Of a DNA stretch of 64,000 bases, positions 57,746-64,000 are shown piece after piece. The stretch comes from Flavobacterium nitratireducens. GTDB lineage: Bacteria > Bacteroidota > Bacteroidia > Flavobacteriales > Flavobacteriaceae. The stretch spans positions 2,480,001 to 2,544,000 of the forward strand of contig NZ_CP121111.1 of NCBI RefSeq assembly GCF_029625335.1. Direction: 5' to 3'. A program made the translations under genes and the position numbers. Numbering within the stretch: position 1 is the first letter of the stretch; each line of letters begins with the position of its first letter. Under the pieces are notes generated by a model that was given only the letters and a program-made list of their open reading frames with translations, had not been told where the DNA came from and did no database searches.

Positions 57746-58511
57746 CTTGAGCTTGTTTTAAAAATACTTCTGCGTTTTGTAAGCGTAGGCTTAAAAACTG
57801 AAAATAAATTGCTTTAATTTCTTCAGCTGTTATGGATTGGTCGTCCCATTGTAACCAGTCTTCTGGTATCTGATTTACGATTTCTTTCAAAAAAGAATCG
57901 TTCAATAATTTCGTAAATTCTTGATGTGTTTCTTCTAGTTTTGAGGCCTTCGGTAACAAAACATGATCTTTTATTAAAGCAAACGGAGTAGTGGCTGTTT
58001 TTTCCCAATTCGTCCATGAATGATGAAAGTAAAAAGAAGCGCCATGGTCAATTAACCAAAGTTCTTTTTTCCAAATTAAAAGATTGGTATTTTTGAAGGT
58101 TCTATCAACATTGGTTATAAAGGCATCTAACCAAACAATTTTAGATGCTAATAAAGCTTCACATTCATTGGCTGCGGCATCATAAGAGATAGCTCCAGAC
58201 AAATAATGCAAACCAAGATTTAGTCCTTGGCTAAATTTTAATAAATCTTGAATTTCTTCATCGGCTTCTGTTCTACCAAAAGCTTCGTCAAGTTCACAGA
58301 AAACCAATTCAGGAACGGGTAGTCCAAGAAATTTTGCAATTTGACCTCCTAAAAATTCGGCAATTAATGCTTTTACACCATGACCAGCTCCTCTAAATTT
58401 TAGTACATATTTAAAATCGTCATCCGCTTCTGCCAAGGCAGGTAAGGAACCTCCCTCTCGCAATGGAGTGATATAACGGATAACGTTTACAGTTCGTAAA
58501 TTTGAAATCAT
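57723..58511 (-). CDS. HipA-family kinase
   Basis: The 262-residue protein is a compact HipA-like kinase: YVLKFRGAGHGVKALIAEFLGG supplies the ATP-contacting lysine, and DAFITNVDRTFKNTNLL the catalytic loop with Asp and Asn. WLIDHGASFYFHHSW supplies the DFG-like metal site as DHG. It lacks the N-subdomain 1 of classical HipA, and no HipB-type repressor is next to it. Instead it forms a two-gene unit with DUF3037. HipA toxins phosphorylate tRNA synthetases; the target of this shorter group is unknown. Confidence 0.85.
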   Translation of the reverse strand: MISNLRTVNVIRYITPLREGGSLPALAEADDDFKYVLKFRGAGHGVKALIAEFLGGQIAKFLGLPVPELVFCELDEAFGRTEADEEIQDLLKFSQGLNLGLHYLSGAISYDAAANECEALLASKIVWLDAFITNVDRTFKNTNLLIWKKELWLIDHGASFYFHHSWTNWEKTATTPFALIKDHVLLPKASKLEETHQEFTKLLNDSFLKEIVNQIPEDWLQWDDQSITAEEIKAIYFQFLSLRLQNAEVFLKQAQDARKTLI

Positions 58512-58592
58512 AAAAAAAATGCTTAGAACAAAGATAGCTAAAATTACAGCTGTTATTCTATTAAGGATTCCGTTGTAAACTGTTTTAAAATA

Positions 58593-58625
58593 AAAATCCT
58601 CATCAAACTAAGTTCGTGAGGATTC
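58593..58625 (-). terminator. hairpin terminator downstream of fabD
   Basis: AATCCTCA pairs with TGAGGATT, with T-rich sequence on the minus strand. Just upstream of it in + coordinates the direct repeat AACTGATCACT occurs twice (58639-58665). Confidence 0.65.
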
Positions 58626-58670
58626 ATAATTTTATTAACTGATCACTAAAAACTGATCACTGAATACTAT

Positions 58671-59543
58671 TTAAGCATTTGCGGTAGCCGCTTCTTTATT
58701 GATTTTACCAATTAATCCCGTTAATACTTTTCCTGGTCCCACTTCAGTAAACAAAGTAGCACCATCAGCAATCATTTGTTGTACAGATTGTGTCCATTTT
58801 ACAGGAGCAGTCAATTGAATAATTAAGTTTTTTTTGATTTCATCTGCATCCGAAACAGCCGATGCAGTTACGTTTTGGTACACGGGACAAATGGGAGTAG
58901 AGAAAGTAGTTGCTTCAATTGCAGCAGCTAATTCTTCTCTTGCTGGTTCCATCATTGGAGAGTGAAAAGCACCACCAACTGGCAATAATAAAGCACGTTT
59001 TGCACCTGCTTCTTTCATTTTTTCGCAAGCCAATTCAACTGCTTTAAATTCTCCTGAAATTACTAATTGTCCAGGGCAGTTATAGTTAGCTGCCACGACT
59101 ACACCGTCGATTGATGCACAAACTTCTTCTACAACATTATCAGCTAATCCTAAAACAGCAGCCATAGTTGAAGGCGTTATTTCGCAAGCTTTTTGCATCG
59201 CTAAAGCTCTTTGAGAAACTAATTTTAATCCGTCTTCAAAAGACAAAGCACCATTAGCCACTAAAGCTGAAAATTCTCCTAATGAGTGACCTGCTACCAT
59301 TTCTGGTTTGAAATCTTCTAAAGTTTTAGCTAAAATTACAGAGTGTAAAAATACCGCTGGTTGTGTTACTTTAGTTTCTTTCAATTCTTCTGCAGTCCCT
59401 TCAAACATGATGTCTGTAATGCGGAAACCTAATATTTCGTTTGCTTTCTCAAACAATTCTTTTGCCAAAGGAGACTTTTCATATAAGTCTTTACCCATTC
59501 CGGTAAACTGAGCTCCTTGTCCTGGAAATACGTATGCTTTCAT
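58671..59543 (-). CDS. fabD: malonyl-CoA:ACP acyltransferase
   Basis: The 290-residue enzyme moves malonyl from CoA to acyl carrier protein for fatty acid synthesis. The N-terminus has FPGQGAQFTGMGKDLYE. The catalytic serine is in VAGHSLGEFSALVA and the histidine in GGAFHSPMMEPAREEL. The C-terminal FTEVGPGKVLTGLI is typical. Length and all motifs match FabD. It is a single-gene unit with its own terminator. Confidence 0.96.
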   Translation of the reverse strand: MKAYVFPGQGAQFTGMGKDLYEKSPLAKELFEKANEILGFRITDIMFEGTAEELKETKVTQPAVFLHSVILAKTLEDFKPEMVAGHSLGEFSALVANGALSFEDGLKLVSQRALAMQKACEITPSTMAAVLGLADNVVEEVCASIDGVVVAANYNCPGQLVISGEFKAVELACEKMKEAGAKRALLLPVGGAFHSPMMEPAREELAAAIEATTFSTPICPVYQNVTASAVSDADEIKKNLIIQLTAPVKWTQSVQQMIADGATLFTEVGPGKVLTGLIGKINKEAATANA

Positions 59544-59653
59544 CTGTATTTATTTAATTTTTTATAAAAAGATTGAATTTTAGATTCAAATGGGATGCAA
59601 AAGTACTATTTTTTTAGAATTTATAGTGAATCATCTAGTTGGAGCAAAAAAAT

Positions 59654-59690
59654 AAACCTCTACACTTCTTCTTGAAGTCTAGAGGTTTTA
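59654..59690 (-). terminator. hairpin terminator after the YceI gene
   Basis: AAACCTCTACACTT pairs imperfectly with AAGTCTAGAGGTTT. The minus strand continues into a T run. Confidence 0.75.
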
Positions 59691-59718
59691 GGATAAATTA
59701 AAAGGGTTTGAATTTAAT

Positions 59719-60246
59719 TTATAGTTTTATTACTTGCAATTCGATGTTAAATTTAACTTCTTCCCCTACCAAAACACCACCTGTTTCTAATGCAGAGTTC
59801 CAGTTTAAACCCCAGTCTTTACGATTTATTTTTCCACCGATATTCAATCCTGCTTTTGTATTTCCCCAAGGATCTTTCATTAAACCGCTAAATTCTGCTG
59901 GAAGTATTACCGATTTTGTTATTCCTTTAATACTTAAATCACCAGCTAGTTCATAATCATCTCCTTTTTTGGTAAATGAAGTAGCTTTGAAAGTTAGTTT
60001 AGGATGGTTTTCGGCGTCAAAAAAATCAGCACTTTTAAGGTGATTATCTCTATCTGTATTATTTGTATTGATAGAATCGATGTTGGCTTCAAATTCAATT
60101 GTTGCGGTTTCGAAGTTGTCATCTTCTGTAGTAATAGTTGCTTCGTATTCGTTGAATTTTCCCGAAACATTAGTAAACATCATGTGTTTAACTTTAAATC
60201 CAATTTCTGAGTGAGTAGCGTCAATTGCCCATTTTGTAGTTGCCAT
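59719..60246 (-). CDS. YceI family protein
   Basis: From ATG 60246 (MATTKWAIDATHSEIGFKVK) the protein has 175 residues. It is one YceI domain, a lipocalin-like barrel that binds isoprenoid-type ligands in studied members. Motifs: SEIGFKVKHMMFTNVSGKF, then LKSADFFDAENHPKLTFKAT and NRKDWGLNWNSALETGGVLVG. It has no signal peptide from this start, so it may be cytosolic. An upstream in-frame start at 60285 adds 13 residues without a leader and is less likely. Confidence 0.9.
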   Translation of the reverse strand: MATTKWAIDATHSEIGFKVKHMMFTNVSGKFNEYEATITTEDDNFETATIEFEANIDSINTNNTDRDNHLKSADFFDAENHPKLTFKATSFTKKGDDYELAGDLSIKGITKSVILPAEFSGLMKDPWGNTKAGLNIGGKINRKDWGLNWNSALETGGVLVGEEVKFNIELQVIKL

Positions 60247-60333
60247 AATTATATGTTTTAATATTGTTTTAATTTGATAAAACAAATTTACTACGGCAAT
60301 AGCAGTAGGACACTTAACCTAGATTAAGAAATG

Positions 60334-60367
60334 AAAAAACTACCTAATATGGGAGTTAGATAGTTTT
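60334..60367 (-). terminator. hairpin terminator downstream of the kinase gene
   Basis: AAAACTACCTAA pairs imperfectly with GTTAGATAGTTTT. T residues follow on the minus strand, 25 bases after the kinase stop. Confidence 0.55.
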
Positions 60368-60391
60368 AAGATGTTAAGTAGTAGTGTCCAA

Positions 60392-61770
60392 TTATTTTTT
60401 GGGTTTACGATTGCTTTTTTCAAATGTGATAGTAACTACGGTTCCTTTTCCTGTTTCTGATTGAATTTGTAATTCGCCATTATGCATTCTGATAATTTTC
60501 ATAGCAAGGGGCAAACCTAATCCATAGCCATTGTATTTAGAAGCGATTTTTCCTCTAAAGAAGGGTTCGTAAAGGTAAGGTACATCCTCTGGTGGAATTC
60601 CAATTCCTATATCGGTTATGACAATTTTAATTCGAGAATCATCAACCATTAGATTTACAAATACTTCGTCATTATCGGAATATTTTACTGCATTCGAAAT
60701 AATATTATTTAAGGCTAATTCCAGCAATGGAATGTTGCAAGGAATGGTCAATAACGCTTCGTTTTCCGGTATCGAATTTAATTTAATATTCACTCGGTTG
60801 TTTGGGAACAAAGTGTCAATAGATGCTTTTACTTCCAGCAAAATCTCGTCTATGCGAGCTTCGTCGAGCACTTGTTTGGTGCCGTCATATCCTGTTTGAG
60901 TCAGTTTTAAAAGACTTTCTGTAAGCTTGCCTAACTTGGAGGCTTGTTTGTTAATGTTTTCAAGAGAAGTCACATATTCTTCTGTTTCTCTTTCTTTCAA
61001 GAGCATGATTTCGGTTTCGGCAATAATGGTCGTAATTGGTGTTTTGAGTTCATGCGATGCATTATTAATAAAGTTAGCTTGGATTTCAAACGAAGTTTCC
61101 AATCGGTCGAGCATATCGTTGAAGGTTTTTGTCAAATCGGAAATCTCATCCTTTCCATCCGTGTCGGCCAAGCGATTGTGTAGGTTGGACGCGCTTATGC
61201 GGTGTACTTCGTTTGTGATTCTGGCGATAGGGTCAATGACTCTTCGGGCTAAGAATTTTCCAAAAAGAAAGCTAAAACTATAAAAGCGATACCACCAAAT
61301 ATTAAAATTTGTAAAATATAAATGGTGTTAGTATTTCCTCTACGGTCTATAGCTGTAACAATTACTATGTGTTTTTGATTTGCTTCGTTAAAAATTTGGC
61401 CATAATAATAACGGTGATTTTCCTCGATCCAGCTAGAACCGTTTTTCATTATGGTGCTATAAAATTCAGGAGGAAGGTGTAAGTTAGTATTGTATTCAAA
61501 AGTGTTTTCGCTATTTACTTTTAAAATAAAATCTTTTTCTTCGACTAATTCCTCAAGGCCTTTTTTTCTAAAATCTTTGAGATATTGTTTGTGTTCTTGA
61601 TTTTTTTGGTAATAAGCTGATGAGGCAATTTTAGCCCTGTCCTGAAGCCTTTTGATAAAATAATATTGGTTATTTTGTTTGAACAGCGAAAAAATAACAA
61701 TGCATAAAAGCAAGGTGCTAAAACTCGAAAGCGCAATATAAGTAATCGTTATTTTTTTTCTAATTTGCAT
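60392..61770 (-). pseudogene. membrane histidine kinase (HAMP type), frameshifted
   Basis: Frames 61249-61770 and 60392-61171 form one kinase of about 460 residues. One more base in the A run at 61262-61266 gives AFFFGKFLARRVIDPIARIT and continues into the HAMP domain. Layout: membrane helix (about 9-30), periplasmic part, second helix (about 152-175), HAMP (RRVIDPIARITNEVHRISAS), HisKA with FINNASHELKTPITTIIAE, HATPase with NIISNAVKYSDN, DIGIGIPPED and GYGLGLPLAMKI. It belongs to the classical CusS/ArlS-like group and pairs with the OmpR-type regulator three bases upstream. The break is a single-base loss, probably a sequence error. Confidence 0.87.
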
Positions 61771-61773
61771 GTG

Positions 61774-62448
61774 TTAGGATTTAATGATGTAGCCCAAACC
61801 TTTGATAGTTTGAATTAATTTAACCGAATAAGGTTTGTCTATTTTGTTTCTCAAGTAGTTGATATACACATCGACTACATTGGTGTTCATGTCAAAATTA
61901 ATATCCCAAACATTTTCTAATATGTTTTCTCGGGACAAAATTTTTCCAGCATTACGGGCCAAATAATACAATAAATTAAATTCTTTAGCGGTGAGCTGTA
62001 TGATTTCGCCTTTCCTTTTAACTGATTTCGCTCGATTGTCAATTTCTAAATCCTCAATTTGAATCAAACTGTTAGGGCGGTGTTCCTGAGTTGATCTTCT
62101 AGCTAGAGCTGCAATTCTGGCTTCTAATTCAGAAAATTTAAAAGGTTTTACAAGGTAATCGTCGGCACCGGAATTGAGACCTGTAACAATGTTTTCGGTT
62201 GTTCCCAGTGCTGTTAAAAGCAGAATAGGAACAAAGTTTTTTTCGGCTCTTAATCGGTGGCAAATATCGATCCCGTTGCTATCAGGAAGCATAATATCCA
62301 TAACAACAACATCAAAATTAGTATTCGAAATCATTTCTAATGCGGTAGTTCCGTCAAGAGCTACGCTTACGTCATTGTCTTTTTCCGAAAGTCCTTTTCG
62401 TAAAATAGATAAAAGATTGGGTTCGTCTTCAACAATGAGTAGTTTCAT
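61774..62448 (-). CDS. OmpR/PhoB-family response regulator
   Basis: The 224-residue regulator has a receiver domain (LLIVEDEPNLLSILRKGL, phospho-acceptor in VVMDIMLPDSNGID, Lys in YLVKPFKFSELEARI). A winged-helix DNA-binding domain follows (about 130-224, GEIIQLTAKEFNLLYYLARN, ILENVWDINFDMNTNVVDVY, and ending IKGLGYIIKS). It is intact. The kinase starts three bases downstream, so the two form one operon. Target genes are not evident; nothing in this window shows an obvious repeated binding site. Confidence 0.95.
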   Translation of the reverse strand: MKLLIVEDEPNLLSILRKGLSEKDNDVSVALDGTTALEMISNTNFDVVVMDIMLPDSNGIDICHRLRAEKNFVPILLLTALGTTENIVTGLNSGADDYLVKPFKFSELEARIAALARRSTQEHRPNSLIQIEDLEIDNRAKSVKRKGEIIQLTAKEFNLLYYLARNAGKILSRENILENVWDINFDMNTNVVDVYINYLRNKIDKPYSVKLIQTIKGLGYIIKS

Positions 62449-62988
62449 AAATTGATTTTTTTCTTTTCAAAAATAAATATTGTCTTCTTAATAATTAGCA
62501 AAAATGGTTTTTATCTTTTTCATTTATTAAAAAGTTTTGAGTTGAAATCTATTTATAAAACAGATATTCCAGTACTTAAAAACGGTAAAGAAATCATAAG
62601 CCGAAAAGTATTTCAGGTTCTAAATTTTCAATCAATCCAGGAAAACCCCTAAAAATTTTTGTGAATTGTTGCGTGTACTCCATTATACCAGACGAAGTAT
62701 TTAAAGTGATGTTTTTTTGTTGTTAATCTTTATTTGTGGTGTTATCTGTTTGATAATAGGAGTGTTATAAAAATAGTCGTTTTTCAGGTAATGTGATTTT
62801 AGGTAAAGATTTTTTTTAGTGTCAAAATATAATTATTCTGAAAGAAAAAAGTGATTTAAATATAAAAAACATGCATTTCATCGATTTTTTTACGCTTTTT
62901 ATCGATATTATTGTTAGGTTTGTACTCGAATTAAAACAGATAGTTCTAACAAAATATTTTTGATTTATTAAATTAATTATTTTTTAAA
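62449..62988. other. intergenic region with repeated upstream segment
   Basis: This is a 540-base gap between the regulator and the CAP gene. Bases 62729-62957 are repeated at 63772-64000. Left of that, a weak open frame (62452-62652) ends in ELKSIYKTDIPVLKNGKEII, which resembles the end of a glutaredoxin-like protein but has no credible start. Confidence 0.55.
62729..62957. repeat. 229-bp direct repeat, copy 1 (upstream of CAP gene)
   Basis: It is identical to 63772-64000 except for four substitutions (for example AGTCGTTT versus AGTTGTTT), with no indels at a fixed offset of 1043 bases. It contains TAGGTTTG at 62915-62922, a possible -7 element. Its 3' end is 31 bases before the CAP gene start. 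Confidence 0.93.
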
Positions 62989-63492
62989 ATGAGAAAAACA
63001 CTTGCTTATTTAATTTTGTTTCCAGCAGTATTATTTACAATGAATTCATGTTCTTCTGATTCATCAGAAGCAACTGCAGATTCTACCAGTGCAGTAATTG
63101 TTGAAAATTATACTTATAGTGATATCGAATTAGAGACGTTGAAGTTGGTTAATGATTATAGAGTAAGTGTTGGTTTAAATCCATTAGAAAAAATAAATCA
63201 TATTTCATTTAAATCAGAAGAGCATGATTATTATATGATTGACAAAAAAGTGGTGAGTCATGATGGTTTTACAGATAGAGCCAATAATATTATGAAAGTA
63301 TTAGGAGCTAAAAGTGTGGGAGAAAATATAGCCTATAATTATAATAGCCCAAAAGCAGCTGTGACAGCATGGTTGAATAGTCCTGCGCATAAAGAAAACA
63401 TTGTTGGTAATTATACTCATTTTGGGATTTCTATCAGAGAGGATGCTGCTACAGGTAAAAAGTATTACACTAACATTTTTGTGAAAATGTAA
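62989..63492 (+). CDS. CAP-domain (SCP/PR1-like) lipoprotein
   Basis: The 167-residue protein has a lipobox (TMNSCSSD, Cys21), then a Ser/Thr linker and a CAP domain (about 45-167). CAP motifs: ELETLKLVNDYRVSVGLNPLE, the histidine in SEEHDYYMIDK, VSHDGFTDRA, GENIAYNYNSPKAAVTAWLNSPAHKENI with the second histidine, and THFGISI. Bacterial CAP proteins are exported and may bind lipids or peptides; the role here is unknown. A paired copy is likely to follow outside the window because the leader is duplicated. Confidence 0.9.
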   Translation: MRKTLAYLILFPAVLFTMNSCSSDSSEATADSTSAVIVENYTYSDIELETLKLVNDYRVSVGLNPLEKINHISFKSEEHDYYMIDKKVVSHDGFTDRANNIMKVLGAKSVGENIAYNYNSPKAAVTAWLNSPAHKENIVGNYTHFGISIREDAATGKKYYTNIFVKM

Positions 63493-63558
63493 ATTAGTTT
63501 TTCGTATAAATATAAAAGGGCAATAATCCCCCAATTATATTCTCTTAGTTATTTATAA

Positions 63559-63599
63559 AAAAAGAGGTTGCATTCCCCCAAATGCAACCTTCTTTTTTT
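63559..63599 (+). terminator. rho-independent terminator after the CAP gene
   Basis: AGAGGTTGCATT pairs with AATGCAACCTTCT around CCCCCA, followed by a T run. Confidence 0.85.
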
Positions 63600-63771
63600 A
63601 TGTGTAATTGCCATTTCTTCATCAAAAAAAAAAGACACTCTATAAAATGTTTAATTCAGGATTTCTGTTTTTCCTATCTCTAAAATTGAGAGACTGTATA
63701 AGCAGCTAAGAGCTATTAATTGACTTTTTACCAGACACAGTATCAAAATCGCAATTTTTTTGTTATAAGTT

Positions 63772-64000
63772 TTTATTTGTGGTGTTATCTGTTTGATAAT
63801 AGGAGTGTTATAAAAATAGTTGTTTTTCAGGTAATGTGATTTTAGGTAAAGATTTTTTTTAGTGTCAAAATATAATTATTCTGAAAGAAAAAAGTGATTT
63901 AAATATAAAAAACATGCATTTCATCGATTTTTTTATGCTTTTTATCGATATTATTATTAGGTTTGTACTCGAATTACAACAGATAGTTCTAACAAAATAT
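63772..64000. repeat. 229-bp direct repeat, copy 2 (to the window edge)
   Basis: This is the second copy of the segment at 62729-62957, about 98 percent identical by direct count (4 differences in 229). It continues to the last base of the window, so its true right end is not seen. Confidence 0.93.

Overview
The window reads as a chromosomal segment of a Flavobacterium-like member of the Bacteroidota. The DNA is AT-rich. Promoter candidates fit the TTG-N17-23-TAnnTTTG pattern of that phylum. Lineage markers include a type B T9SS sorting domain, a folK-deoxynucleoside kinase fusion, DUF1573, an S46 peptidase and a GH3-like acyl-amido synthetase. Genus-level placement is inference; no rRNA is present.

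Layout. 1-180 is the end of a GH43-type glycosidase. 252-593 is a holin-like membrane protein. 682-8137 is a copper/heavy-metal island, all on +: Cys-rich exported protein, HMA protein, metal-binding lipoprotein, HMA-AraC regulator, P1B ATPase, and a multicopper oxidase fused to a CopB-like barrel. 8174-8980 is a MOSC protein. 9003-12542 (-) is a PAS-rich kinase and response regulator, both disrupted. 12991-17894 is housekeeping: tig, clpP, clpX, serB. 18007-19319 holds an AHSA1-type protein and two VOC-fold proteins. 19568-22690 holds a GH3-like enzyme, a DUF2797 protein and a HEPN/MNT toxin-antitoxin pair.

22715-36459 is the accessory core. An IS256-type (Zn-ribbon) element comes first, followed by a 12.4-kb block of sensor kinases, receivers and small membrane proteins. 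A 27-bp orphan IS982 end lies on the left of this block and a complete IS982 element on the right. The outer edges carry the same 7-bp sequence TAAAAGA, as expected if the whole block moved or expanded as an IS982 composite unit.

36571-50223 is mainly core again: AsmA-like protein, sppA, folK-dNK, a large T9SS-exported lectin-like adhesin, a TrmH-type methyltransferase, DUF1573 and mutS. Two tRNAs (Gly-GCC, Leu-UAA) follow at 50368-50539. The remainder holds DUF1508, an Ala-rich lipoprotein, S46 peptidase, waaA, a DegT aminotransferase, an NTF2-like protein, a RelE/ParE-type pair, HipA-like kinase/DUF3037, fabD, YceI, an OmpR-type two-component system and a CAP-domain lipoprotein. The 229 bp upstream of the CAP gene are repeated at the right edge of the window.

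At least a dozen genes carry reading-frame breaks, mostly one missing base in an A/T run of 5-9. Most of these look more like homopolymer errors in the source sequence than true gene loss. The nonsense codons in one response regulator and in one kinase copy are point changes and look like real decay. I merged such fragments into single features and give the fragment limits in each entry.
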